In this document: positions 51,002 to 64,000 of the stretch, one piece after another | How positions within the stretch are numbered: position 1 is the first letter of the stretch | How the letters are laid out: every line of letters begins with the position of its first letter | NCBI RefSeq assembly: GCF_905475345.1 | Contig: NC_066600.1 | Location: forward strand, 5,071,001-5,135,000 | Direction: 5' to 3' | DNA length: 64,000 nt | From: Vespula vulgaris | Taxonomy: Eukaryota; Arthropoda; Insecta; Hymenoptera; Vespidae | Notes under the pieces: model-generated | The model's database searches: none | What the model was told of the DNA's origin: nothing | What the model saw: the letters and a program-made list of their open reading frames with translations, nothing else | Made by a program: the position numbers and the translations under genes

Positions 51002-52986
51002 TAATATTATTACATTGAAAGAAAAAGAGAATGTTTATAGCATTTACTAGCTGACGTTTACAAAGCAAATCTTATTACAATGTTTATATGTTTCTATATA
51101 AGCTGAAATATCTCAATACACCTTATGTTATTTACTTTCTGTCGAATATTATGAGTTCAGTCTTTCGGCAACCACCGAGGTGGAATGTTGGAAGATCCCA
51201 TATAAACATACGTTTGTAAATAGATACATATGTACGTAACTAGATACATAATATACACACCCACGCACACATACACAAAGTATATAGTAGTCTTTCTCTT
51301 GGGTATTGCTTGAGATTTTCTTATATTGTATGGACAGTAACGAGCAACCTTTGTTCTGCAATGAGCCAAAATTAAATATCTGATATTGTTATTGATAGAA
51401 TTCATTATGAACTAAAAATGTTTAAATTGATTAACAGAGAAACTAATACTTGGTAGAAAAAGAAAAAATTACACATTATTGAAGGGTATTTGTTATTTTC
51501 GGCATCAATTTACAATGAATTGTTTTCTATAATTCCATTGATTTTTTATTAGCAATACTTTTAATGTGTACGCATAAATGTATGTATATATATTTTTGTA
51601 ATGGAACGAAATCTATTAGTTGTTTATTTTTAATTAGATATATGATTCTACTTCTAGTTAATAAACTTTACATTATTATATTGGAAGATACAATGGAAGA
51701 TATCGAATTAAACTCTTATACAATCTTTTATTCGTTTGTCGTTAACGTTAAGACTTTTGATAAAAGATTTCAATACTTCGGTTAATAGTTAAAATGCCTT
51801 TCAACTGGCCGTAGATAACAAAGCTCTTCACAAATGTATCAACGTAAGATGTAATACCACTGATTAAGAAATTCACTAATTATAGTCGACTATTGTCATT
51901 TTTCGATGCAAGATGTAAGTCGTATTTGCATTGATACGCAGATGAATACGTATATGATAATGTTTTTTTATAAACCCTGAGTTACTCATTTCTGATACAG
52001 ATTCAGATATATACAGATATATATATGTATTATATATTATATATTATATATATATAAATATATATACAGAGAGAGAAAGAGAGAGAGAGAGAAAGAAAAA
52101 GGGTAAAGGAATCGAGAATTTGAATGAAACAAAGAACGATATCGAGATTAAATTGAAAAGAAACTTTGTTAGCTCTTGACAAAAAGGCATTCGATAAGGA
52201 AGCATTAGTCGTCCAAAGTACAATTATATCAAAAACCCATTCAAACTAAAGAAGATTACATATGTATCTGATTATGATACCTTATATTTCTTATTATTCA
52301 TTTAAAAGAAAAGAAAAAGAAAAAAAAACAGTTAAGAAAAATAAGAAAGAAATCTCATCTTTATTTCCCAATATCTTCAATTATGATTGATTTCTAAATA
52401 CAATAAGGATAATGATAACAATAATAACAACAACAATAATATGAAGAAGAAGAAGAAGAAGAATAAAGTATCTTGGTATATTCAATTTTGCTTTCTTGTT
52501 CTTATGTAGTATATATATCTAGTACAATGTAAATTTTAATGTGGGATTTCATTTAAACGTGTCATTTAATGCGTATTATGATTAATATGTATTATTCATA
52601 CACATATGAATGTATGTATATTTAAATGAATATAGAATTCATACCTCGTTGACAAATTAAATTTACAATATTGAAATAAGGGTGTCACGATCAGGTACAC
52701 GCATCACGTTCGATCGTCGACGATCTTTCTCTATATAAAATATATCGATACCAAACGATATTACATTTGTTAAAAGGCATGTACGTATTACGTACATACG
52801 CGTACACGTGCATACAGAAAAATTAAGAAAAAAATAGCAAAATAGAGCGAGGAAGAGAGAGAGAGAGAGAGAAATGAAAGATCATTGTTTACGAGGAAGG
52901 ACGTCTGTCCTAACAAACGGAGTTTTCGATGAGGTCTCGTATTTTTCTATTCCTGTTGCTTTCTTTTATTTTTTGATTTTCATTAA
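50936..52986 (+). repeat. Array unit 15
   Basis: 2051 bases, full length, distal head class C ('gaggtggaatgttggaag', 'acacccacgcac'). Tail matches that of unit 13. Confidence 0.9.
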
Positions 52987-53008
52987 TTAACTAATTAAAT
53001 TATAAAAA

Positions 53009-53062
<54 letters not shown>

Positions 53063-54512
53063 TTACACTGAAAGAAAAAGATAATGTTTATACCATTTAC
53101 TAGCTGACGTATACAAAGCAAATCTTATTACAATGTTTATTTGTTTCTATATAAGCTGAAATATCTAAATACACTTTACGTTATTTACTTTCTGTCGAAT
53201 ATCGTATGAGATCAGTCTTTCGTCAACCACCGAGCTGGAAAATTGGAAATAAACTCTAATACAATCTTTTATTCGTTTGTCGTTAACGTTACGACTTTTG
53301 ATAAAAGATTTCAATACTTCGGATAATAGTTAAAATGCCTTTCAACTGGCCGTAGATAACAAAGCTCTTCACAAATGTATCAACGTAAGATGTAATACCA
53401 CTGATTAAGAAATTCACTAATTATAGTCGACTATTGTCATTTTTCGATGCAAGATGTAAGTCGTATTTGCATTGATACGTACATGAATACGTATATGATA
53501 ATGTTTTTTTATAAACCCTGAGTTACTCATTTCTGATACAGATTCAGATATATACAGATATATATATATATATATATTATATATTTTATATTATATATAT
53601 ATAAATATATATACAGAGAGAGAAAGAAAAAGGGTAAAGGAATCGAGAATTTGAATAAAACAAAGAACGATATCGAGATTAAATTGAAAAGAAACTTTGT
53701 TAGCTCTTGACAAAAAGGCATTCGATAAGGAAGCATTAGCCGTCCAAAGTACAATTATATCAAAAACCCATTCAAACTAAAGAAGATTACATATGTATCT
53801 GTTTATGATACCTTATATTTCTTATTATTCATATAAAAGAAAAAAAAAAGAAAAAAAAACAGTTAAGAAAAATAAGAAAGATATCTCATCTTTATTTCCC
53901 AATATCTTCAATTATGATTGATTTCTAAATACAATAAGGATAATAATAACAATAATAACAACAATAATATTATGAAGAAGAAGAAGAAGAAGAATAAAGT
54001 ATCTTGGTATATTCAATTTTGCTTTCTTGTTCTTATGTGGTATATGTATCTAGTACAATGTAAATTTTAATGTGGGATTTCAATTAAACGTGTCATTTAA
54101 TGCGTATTATGATTAAAATGCATTATTCATACACATATGAATGTATGTGTATTTAAATGAATATCGAATTTATACCTCGTTGAAAAATTAAATTTACAAT
54201 ATTGAAATAAGGGTGTCACGATCAGGTTCACGCATCACGTTCGATCGTCGACGATCTTTCTATATATAAAATATATCGATACCAAACGATATTACATTTG
54301 TTAAAATGCATATACGTATTACGTACATACGCGTACACGTGCATACAGAAAAATTAAGAAAAAAATAGCAAAATAGAGCGAGGAAGAGAGAGAGAGAGAG
54401 ATGAAAGTTCATTGTTTACGAGGAAGGACGTCTGTCCTAACAAACGGAGTTTTCGATGAGGTCTCGTATTTTTCTATTCCTGTTCCTTTCTTTTTTTTTT
54501 GATTTTCATTAA
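52987..54512 (+). repeat. Array unit 16 (short form)
   Basis: 1526 bases with the same 530-base deletion as unit 14. Tail class r ('tattatatattttatatta', a very short GA run). Confidence 0.9.
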
Positions 54513-54539
54513 TTAACTAATTAAATTATAAAAATTTTA

Positions 54540-54576
<37 letters not shown>

Positions 54577-55083
54577 TAATATTATTACACTGAAAGAAAA
54601 AGATAATGTTTATACCATTTACTAGCTGACGTATACAAAGCAAATCTTATTACAATGTTTATTTGTTTCTATATAAGCTGAAATATCAAAATACACTTTA
54701 CGTTATTTACTTTCTGTCGAATATCGTATGAGATCAGTCTTTCGGCAACCACCGAGCTGGAAAATTGGAAATAAACTATAATACAATCTTTTATTCGTTT
54801 GTCGTTAACGTTACGACTTTTGATAAAAGATTTCAATACTTCGGTTAATAGTTAAAATGCCTTTCAACTGGCCGTAGATAACAAAGCTCTTCACAAATGT
54901 ATCAACGTAAGATGTAATACCACTGATTAAGAAATTCACTAATTATAGTCGACTATTGTCATTTTTCAATGCAAGATGTAAGTCGTATTTGCTTTGATAG
55001 GCAGATGAATACGTATATGATAATGTTTTTTTATAAACCCTGAGTTACTCATTTCTGATACAGATTCAGATATATACATATAA

Positions 55084-55131
<48 letters not shown>

Positions 55132-56099
55132 CATATTATATATTATATATATATTAATGTATATACAGAGAGGGAGAGTGTGAGAGAGAGAGAAAGAAAA
55201 AGGGTAAAGGAATCGGGAATTTGAATAGAACAAAGAACGATATCGAGATTAAATTGAAAAGAAACTTTGTTAGATCTTGACAAAGAGGCACTCGATTAGG
55301 AAAGATCAGCCATCCAAAGTACAATTATATCAAAGACCCATTCAAATGAAAGACGATTACATAGGTATCCGATTATGATACCTTATACTTTTTATTATTC
55401 ATATAAAAGAAAAGAAGAAGAAAAAAAACAGTTAAGAAGATTAAGAAAGAAATCTCATCTTTATTTCCCAATATCTTCAATTATGATTGATTTCTAAAGA
55501 CAATAAGAATAATAATAACAATAATAAGAACAACAATAACAACAATAAGATGAAAAAGAAGAAGAAGAATAAAGTATCTTGGTATATTCAATTTTGCTTT
55601 CTTGTTCTTATGTGGTATATGTATCTAGTACAATGTAAATTTTGATGTGGGATTTCAATTAAACGTGTCATTTAATGCGTATTATGATTAATATCCATTA
55701 TTCATACACATATGAATGTATGTATATTTAAATGAATATAGAATTTATACCTTGTTGACAAATTAAATTTACAATATTGAAATAAGCGTGTCACGATCAG
55801 GTACGCGCATCACGTTCGATCGTCGACGATCTTTCTATATATAAAATATATCGATACCAAACGATATTACATTCGCTAAAATGCATATACGTATTACGTA
55901 CGTACTCGTAGACGTGCATACAGAAAAATTAAGAAAAAAAATAGCAAAACAGAGCGAGGAAGAGAGAGAGAGAGAGAGAGAGAGAGATGAAAGTACATTG
56001 TTTTCGAGCAAGGACGTCTGTCCGAACAAACGGAGTTTTCGATGAGGTCTCGTATTTTTCTATTCCTGTTGCTTTCTTTTATTTTTTGATTTTGATTAA
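54513..56099 (+). repeat. Array unit 17 (short form)
   Basis: 1587 bases, same deletion. Tail class q with an enlarged TA run. Directly follows another short unit, the only short-short pair seen. Confidence 0.9.
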
Positions 56100-56121
56100 T
56101 TAACTTATTAAATTATAAAAA

Positions 56122-56163
<42 letters not shown>

Positions 56164-58135
56164 TAATATTATTACATTGAAAGAAAAAGAGAATGTTTAT
56201 AGCATTTACTAGCTGACGTTTACAAAGCAAATCTTATTACAATGTTTATATGTTTCTATATAAGCTGAAATATCTCAATACACCTTATGTTATTTACTTT
56301 CTGTCGAATATCGTATGAGTTCAGTCTTTCGGCAACCACCGAGGTGGAATGTTGGAAGATCCCATATAAACATACGTTTGTAAATAGATACATATGTACG
56401 TAACTAGATACATAATATACACACCCACGCACACATACACAAAGTATATAGTAGTCTTTCTCTTGGGTATTGCTTGAGATTTTCTTATATTGTATGGACA
56501 GTAACGAGCAACCTTTATTCTGCAATGAGCCAAAATTAAATATCTGATATTGTTATTGATAGAATTCATTATGAACTAAAAATGTTTAGATTGATTAACA
56601 GAGAAATTAATACTTGGTAGAAGAAGAAAAAATTACACATTATTGAAGGGTATTTGTTATTTTCGGCATCAATTTACAATGAAATGTTTTCTATAATTCC
56701 ATTGATTTTTTATTAGCAATACTTTTAATGTGTACGCATAAATGTATGTATATATATTTTTGTAATGGAACGAAATCTATTAGTTGTTTATTTTTAATTA
56801 GATATATGATTCTACTTCTAGTTAATAAACTTTACATTATTATATTGGAAGATACAATGGAAGATATCGAATTAAACTCTTATACAATCTTTTATTCGTT
56901 TGTCGTTAACGTTAAGACTTTTGATAAAAGATTTCAATACTTCGGTTAATAGTTAAAATGCCTTTCAACTGGCCGTAGATAACAAAGCTCTTCGCAAATG
57001 TATCAACGTAAGATGTAATACCACTGATTAAGAAATTCACTAATTATAGTCGACTATTGTCATTTTTCGATGCAAGATGTAAGTCGTATTTGCATTGATA
57101 CGCAGATGAATACGTATATGATAATGTTTTTTTATAAACCCTGAGTTACTCATTTCTGATACCGATTGAGATATATACAGATATATATATATATATATAT
57201 TATATATTTTATATTATATATATATAAATATATATACAGAGAGAGAAAGAAAAAGGGTAAAGGAATCGAGAATTTGAATAAAACAAAGAACGATATCGAG
57301 ATTAAATTGAAAAGAAACTTTGTTAGCTCTTGACAAAAAGGCATTCGATAAGGAAGCATTAGCCGTCCAAAGTACAATTATATCAAAAACCCATTCAAAC
57401 TAAAGAAGATTACATATGTATCTGTTTATGATACCTTATATTTCTTATTATTCATATAAAAGAAAAAAAAAAGAAAAAAAAACAGTTAAGAAAAATAAGA
57501 AAGATATCTCATCTTTATTTCCCAATATCTTCAATTATGATTGATTTCTAAATACAATAAGGATAATAATAACAATAATAACAACAATAATATTATGAAG
57601 AAGAAGAAGAAGAAGAATAAAGTATCTTGGTATATTCAATTTTGCTTTCTTGTTCTTATGTGGTATATGTATCTAGTACAATGTAAATTTTAATGTGGGA
57701 TTTCAATTAAACGTGTCATTTAATGCGTATTATGATTAAAATGCATTATTCATACACATATGAATGTATGTGTATTTAAATGAATATCGAATTTATACCT
57801 CGTTGAAAAATTAAATTTACAATATTGAAATAAGGGTGTCACGATCAGGTTCACGCATCACGTTCGATCGTCGACGATCTTTCTATATATAAAATATATC
57901 GATACCAAACGATATTACATTTGTTAAAATGCATATACGTATTACGTACATACGCGTACACGTGCATACAGAAAAATTAAGAAAAAAATAGCAAAATAGA
58001 GCGAGGAAGAGAGAGAGAGAGAGATGAAAGTTCATTGTTTACGAGGAAGGACGTCTGTCCTAACAAACGGAGTTTTCGATGAGGTCTCGTATTTTTCTAT
58101 TCCTGTTCCTTTCTTTTTTTTTTGATTTTCATTAA
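56100..58135 (+). repeat. Array unit 18
   Basis: 2036 bases, full length, head class C, tail class r, with 'taccgattgagatatatac' at 57161, shared with unit 20. Confidence 0.9.
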
Positions 58136-58162
58136 TTAACTAATTAAATTATAAAAATTTTA

Positions 58163-58199
<37 letters not shown>

Positions 58200-58706
58200 T
58201 AATATTATTACACTGAAAGAAAAAGATAATGTTTATACCATTTACTAGCTGACGTATACAAAGCAAATCTTATTACAATGTTTATTTGTTTCTATATAAG
58301 CTGAAATATCAAAATACACTTTACGTTATTTACTTTCTGTCGAATATCGTATGAGATCAGTCTTTCGGCAACCACCGAGCTGGAAAATTGGAAATAAACT
58401 ATAATACAATCTTTTATTCGTTTGTCGTTAACGTTACGACTTTTGATAAAAGATTTCAATACTTCGGTTAATAGTTAAAATGCCTTTCAACTGGCCGTAG
58501 ATAACAAAGCTCTTCACAAATGTATCAACGTAAGATGTAATACCACTGATTAAGAAATTCACTAATTATAGTCGACTATTGTCATTTTTCAATGCAAGAT
58601 GTAAGTCGTATTTGCTTTGATAGGCAGATGAATACGTATATGATAATGTTTTTTTATAAACCCTGAGTTACTCATTTCTGATACAGATTCAGATATATAC
58701 ATATAA

Positions 58707-58756
<50 letters not shown>

Positions 58757-59724
58757 CATATTATATATTATATATATATTAATGTATATACAGAGAGTGA
58801 GAGTGTGAGAGAGAGAGAAAGAAAAAGGGTAAAGGAATCGGGAATTTGAATAGAACAAAGAACGATATCGAGATTAAATTGAAAAGAAACTTTGTTAGAT
58901 CTTGACAAAGAGGCACTCGATTAGGAAAGATCAGCCATCCAAAGTACAATTATATCAAAGACCCATTCAAATGAAAGACGATTACATAGGTATCCGATTA
59001 TGATACCTTATACTTTTTATTATTCATATAAAAGAAAAGAAGAAGAAAAAAAACAGTTAAGAAGATTAAGAAAGAAATCTCATCTTTATTTCCCAATATC
59101 TTCAATTATGATTGATTTCTAAAGACAATAAGAATAATAATAACAATAATAAGAACAACAATAACAACAATAAGATGAAAAAGAAGAAGAAGAATAAAGT
59201 ATCTTGGTATATTCAATTTTGCTTTCTTGTTCTTATGTGGTATATGTATCTAGTACAATGTAAATTTTGATGTGGGATTTCAATTAAACGTGTCATTTAA
59301 TGCGTATTATGATTAATATCCATTATTCATACACATATGAATGTATGTATATTTAAATGAATATAGAATTTATACCTTGTTGACAAATTAAATTTACAAT
59401 ATTGAAATAAGCGTGTCACGATCAGGTACGCGCATCACGTTCGATCGTCGACGATCTTTCTATATATAAAATATATCGATACCAAACGATATTACATTCG
59501 CTAAAATGCATATACGTATTACGTACGTACTCGTAGACGTGCATACAGAAAAATTAAGAAAAAAAATAGCAAAACAGAGCGAGGAAGAGAGAGAGAGAGA
59601 GAGAGAGAGAGATGAAAGTACATTGTTTTCGAGCAAGGACGTCTGTCCGAACAAACGGAGTTTTCGATGAGGTCTCGTATTTTTCTATTCCTGTTGCTTT
59701 CTTTTATTTTTTGATTTTGATTAA
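58136..59724 (+). repeat. Array unit 19 (short form)
   Basis: 1589 bases, same deletion, nearly identical to unit 17. Units 17-18 and 19-20 start in the same short-then-full order. Confidence 0.9.
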
Positions 59725-59746
59725 TTAACTTATTAAATTATAAAAA

Positions 59747-59792
<46 letters not shown>

Positions 59793-60807
59793 TAATATTA
59801 TTACATTGAAAGAAAAAGAGAATGTTTATAGCATTTACTAGCTGACGTTTACAAAGCAAATCTTATTACAATGTTTATATGTTTCTATATAAGCTGAAAT
59901 ATCTCAATACACCTTATGTTATTTACTTTCTGTCGAATATCGTATGAGATCAGTCTTTCGGCAACCACCGAGGTGGAATGTTGGAAGATCCCATATAAAC
60001 ATACGTTTGTAAATAGATACATATGTACGTAACTAGATACATAATATACACACCCACGCACACATACACAAAGTATATAGTAGTCTTTCTCTTGGGTATT
60101 GCTTGAGATTTTCTTATATTGTATGGACAGTAACGAGCAACCTTTGTTCTGCAATGAGCCAAAATTAAATATCTGATATTGTTATTGATAGAATTCATTA
60201 TGAACTAAAAATGTTTAGATTGATTAACAGAGAAATTAATACTTGGTAGAAGAAGAAAAAATTACACATTATTGAAGGGTATTTGTTATTTTCGGCATCA
60301 ATTTACAATGAAATGTTTTCTATAATTCCATTGATTTTTTATTAGCAATACTTTTAATGTGTACGCATAAATGTATGTATATATATTTTTGTAATGGAAC
60401 GAAATCTATTAGTTGTTTATTTTTAATTAGATATATGATTCTACTTCTAGTTAATAAACTTTACATTATTATATTGGAAGATACAATGGAAGATATCGAA
60501 TTAAACTCTTATACAATCTTTTATTCGTTTGTCGTTAACGTTAAGACTTTTGATAAAAGATTTCAATACTTCGGTTAATAGTTAAAATGCCTTTCAACTG
60601 GCCGTAGATAACAAAGCTCTTCGCAAATGTATCAACGTAAGATGTAATACCACTGATTAAGAAATTCACTAATTATAGTCGACTATTGTCATTTTTCGAT
60701 GCAAGATGTAAGTCGTATTTGCATTGATACGCAGATGAATACGTATATGATAATGTTTTTTTATAAACCCTGAGTTACTCATTTCTGATACCGATTGAGA
60801 TATATAC

Positions 60808-60872
<65 letters not shown>

Positions 60873-60901
60873 TTTTATATATATATATATACATATATAC
60901 T

Positions 60902-60978
<77 letters not shown>

Positions 60979-61873
60979 AAGTGTAAACGAATCGAGAATT
61001 TGAATAAAACAAAGAACGATATCGAGATTAAATTGAAAAGAAACTTTGTTAGCTCTTGACAAAAAGGCATTCGATAAGGAAGCATTAGGCGTCCAAAGTA
61101 CAATTATATCAAAAACCCATTCAACTTAATGAAGATTACATATGTATCTGATTATGATACCTTATATTTCTTATTACTCATATAAAAGAAAAGAAAAAGA
61201 AAAAAAAACAGTTAAGAAGAATAAGAAAGGAATCTCATCTTTATTTCCCAATATCTTCAATTATGATTGATTTCTAAATACAATAAGGATAATAATAACA
61301 ATAATGACAACAACAATAATATGAAGAAGAAGAAGAAGAATAAAGTATCTTTGTATATTCAATTTTGCTTACTTGTTCTTATGTGGTATATGTATCTAGT
61401 ACAATGTAAATTTTAATGTGGGATTTTATTTAAACGTGTCATTTAATGCGTATTATGATTAATATGCATTATTCATACACATATCAATGTATGTGTATTT
61501 AAATGAATATAGAATTTATACCTCGTTGACAAATTAAATTTACAATATTGAAATAAGCGTGTCACGATCAGGTACACGCATCACGTTCGATCGTCGACGA
61601 TCTTTCTATATATAAAATATATCGATACCAAACGATATTACATTTGGTAAAAGGCATATACGTATTACGTACATACGCGTACACGTGCATACAGAAAAAT
61701 TAAGAAAAAAATAGCAAAACAGAGCGAGGAAGAGAGAGTCAGAGAGAGAGAGAGAGAGAGATGAAAGTACATTGTTTTCGAGCAAGGACGTCTGTCCGAA
61801 CAAACGGAGTTTTCGATGAGGTCTCGTATTTTTCTATTCCTGTTGCTTTCTTTTATTTTTTGATTTTGATTAA
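59725..61873 (+). repeat. Array unit 20
   Basis: 2149 bases, head class C, tail class s with a greatly expanded TA region (60810-60945) containing 'tattaaaattttata' and 'tactaaaatt', followed by (GA)n. Confidence 0.9.
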
Positions 61874-61895
61874 TTAACTTATTAAATTATAAAAA

Positions 61896-61935
<40 letters not shown>

Positions 61936-62950
61936 TAATATTATTACATTGAAAGAAAAAGAGAATGTTTATATCATTTACTAGCTGACGTTTACAAAGC
62001 AAATCTTATTACAATGTTTATATGTTTCTATATAAGCTGAAATATCTCAATACACCTTATGTTATTTACTTTCTGTCGAATATCGTGTGAGATCAGTCTT
62101 TCGGCAACCACCGAGGTGGAATGTTGGAAGATCCCATATAAACATACGTTTGTAAATAGATACATATGTACGTAACTAGATACATAATATACACACCCAC
62201 GCACACATACACAAAGTATATAGTAGTCTTTCTCTTGGGTATTGCTTGAGATTTTCTTATATTGTATGGACAGTAACGAGCAACCTTTGTTCTGCAATGA
62301 GCCAAAATTAAATATCTGATATTGTTATTGATAGAATTCATTATGAACTAAAAATGTTTAAATTGATTAACAGAGAAATTAATACTTGGTAGAAAAAGAA
62401 AAAATTACACATTATTGAAGGGTATTTGTTATTTTCGGCATCAATTTACAATGAAATGTTTTCTATAATTCCATTGATTTTTTATTAGCAATACTTTTAA
62501 TGTGTACGCATAAATGTATGTATATATATTTTTGTAATGGAACGAAATCTATTAGTTGTTTATTTTTAACTAGATATATGATTCTACTTCTAGTTAATAA
62601 ACTTTACATTATTATATTGGAAGATACAATGGAAGATATCGAATTAAACTCTAATACAATCTTTTATTCGTTTGTCGTTAACGTTAAGACTTTTGATAAA
62701 AGATTTCAATACTTCGGTTAATAGCTAAAATGCCTTTCAACTGGCCGTAGATAACAAAGCTCTTCACAAATGTATCAACGTAAGATGTAATACCACTGAT
62801 TAAGAAATTCACTAATTATAGTCGACTATTGTCATTTTTCGATGCAAGATGTAAGTCGTATTTGCATTGATACGCAGATGAATACGTATATGATAATGTT
62901 TTTTTATAAACCCTGAGTTACTCATTTCTGATACAGATTGAGATATATAC

Positions 62951-63017
<67 letters not shown>

Positions 63018-63045
63018 TTTTATATATATATATACATATATACTA

Positions 63046-63121
<76 letters not shown>

Positions 63122-64000
63122 AAGTGTAAACGAATCGAGAATTTGAATAAAACAAAGAACGATATCGAGATTAAATTGAAAAGAAACTTTGTTAGCTCTT
63201 GACAAAAAGGCATTCGATAAGGAAGCATTAGGCGTCCAAAGTACAATTATATCAAAAACCCATTCAACTTAATGAAGATTACATATGTATCTGATTATGA
63301 TACCTTATATTTCTTATTACTCATATAAAAGAAAAGAAAAAGAAAAAAAAAACAGTTAAGAAGAATAAGAAAGGAATCTCATCTTTATTTCCCAATATCT
63401 TCAATTATGATTGATTTACAAAGACAATAAGAATAATAATAACAATAATAATAACAACAATAATATGAAGAAGAAGAAGAAGAACAAAGTATCTTGGTAT
63501 ATTCAATTTTGCTTTCTTGTTCTTATGTGGTATATGTAGCTAGTACAATGTAAATTTTAATGTGGGATTTTATTTAAACGTGTCATTTAATGCGTATTAT
63601 GATTAATATGCATTATTCATACACATATCAATGTATGTGTATTTAAATGAATGTAAAATTTATACCTCGTTGACAAATTAAATTTACAATATTGAAATAA
63701 GGGTGTCACGATCAGGTACACGCATCACGTTCGATCGTCGACGATCTTTCAATATATAAAATATATCGATACCAAACGATATAACATTTGTTAAAAGGCA
63801 TATACGTATGACGTACATACGCGTACACGTGCATACAGAAAAATTGAGAAAAAAATAGCAAAATAGAGCGAGGAAGAGAGATAGAGAGAGATGAAAGTTC
63901 ATTGTTTACGAGGAAGGACGTCTGTCCTAACGAACGAAGTTTTCGATGAGGTCTCGTATTTTTCTATTCCTGTTGCTTTCTTTTCTTTTTTTGATTTTGA
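61874..64000 (+). repeat. Array unit 21 (last, cut by the window end)
   Basis: At least 2127 bases, head class C and tail class s like unit 20. From about 63412 the sequence returns towards the proximal type ('atttacaaagacaataag', 'taacgaacgaag'). The window ends within a few bases of the next unit boundary. Confidence 0.88.

Larger units (their letters stand above)
22739..64000 (+). repeat. Large tandem array, 21 units of about 2.05 kb, open at the right end
   Basis: Head-to-tail units, all in one orientation, fill this region without any unrelated sequence between them. Unit layout: (TA)n; 'ctgaaagaaaaagagaatg' block; 'ggcaaccaccgag' block; 'aatatacacacccac' block; 'gaattcattatgaac' block; 'cgactattgtcattttt' block; (TA)n followed by (GA)n; an AAT/AAC/AAG trinucleotide run; and a CpG-containing block with a 14-bp palindrome, a second GA run and 'gatgaggtctcgtattttt'. 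Most units are 2.01-2.15 kb and four are about 1.53-1.59 kb. Frames of 60-120 codons recur but change mostly at amino-acid-altering positions or are broken in some units. I see no coding gene. The right boundary lies beyond the window. Confidence 0.97.

Noticed and set aside
22739..64000. Array as a CRISPR, rDNA or histone cluster
   Set aside because: Unit length, AT richness and the absence of spacers, rRNA or histone sequence exclude these.

Overview
The window looks like AT-rich, gene-poor nuclear DNA from an insect. The best guess is Hymenoptera, perhaps a bee, based on AT-rich sequence with many intact CpGs, decayed mariner elements, and fragments resembling an intron-bearing Prp31 gene and a CYP9-like P450. 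The species cannot be named from the sequence. I found no intact protein-coding gene, rRNA, tRNA or CRISPR array. Almost everything is repeats, decayed mobile DNA and gene fragments. All similarities were judged by eye.

Left part (1-8.4 kb): plain AT-rich sequence, then a divergent satellite with a period of about 147 bp (2.19-4.66 kb). Its last four units are in the opposite orientation to the first thirteen. It is followed by a short cytochrome P450-like N-terminal fragment (about 4.9-5.07 kb), an unexplained 71-codon frame in a locally GC-richer patch (6.4-6.6 kb) and two exon-like pieces (7.9 and 8.2 kb).

Middle (8.4-17.1 kb): an old duplicated block. Copy A (8.44-11.30 kb) and copy B (14.89-17.11 kb) are in the same orientation, and a shorter copy (12.84-13.96 kb) is inverted. 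Each carries a 0.67-0.70 kb internally deleted mariner relic. Between A and the inverted copy lie two tandem, intron-containing, frame-damaged pieces of a gene resembling the spliceosomal U4/U6 snRNP factor Prp31.

17.1-22.7 kb: non-coding DNA with long (TA)n and (GA)n microsatellites, an unrecognised coding-like segment (20.54-20.74 kb), and a CpG-rich minisatellite (21.52-21.95 kb) between two about 105-bp direct repeats.

Right part (22.74-64.0 kb, open at the window end): the dominant feature, at least 41 kb of head-to-tail tandem repeat with 21 units of about 2.05 kb (four are about 1.55 kb through a shared 0.53-kb deletion). The proximal units are nearly identical and show a dimeric higher-order repeat of about 4.1 kb. 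The distal units are more diverged and belong to other subfamilies, and the switch between them lies inside unit 13. Every unit contains the same 14-bp perfect palindrome in a CpG-containing block near its end. The array has no convincing coding capacity. It is the best candidate here for something undescribed: a large-unit satellite, a repeat-based non-coding RNA locus, or a structural chromosome element.
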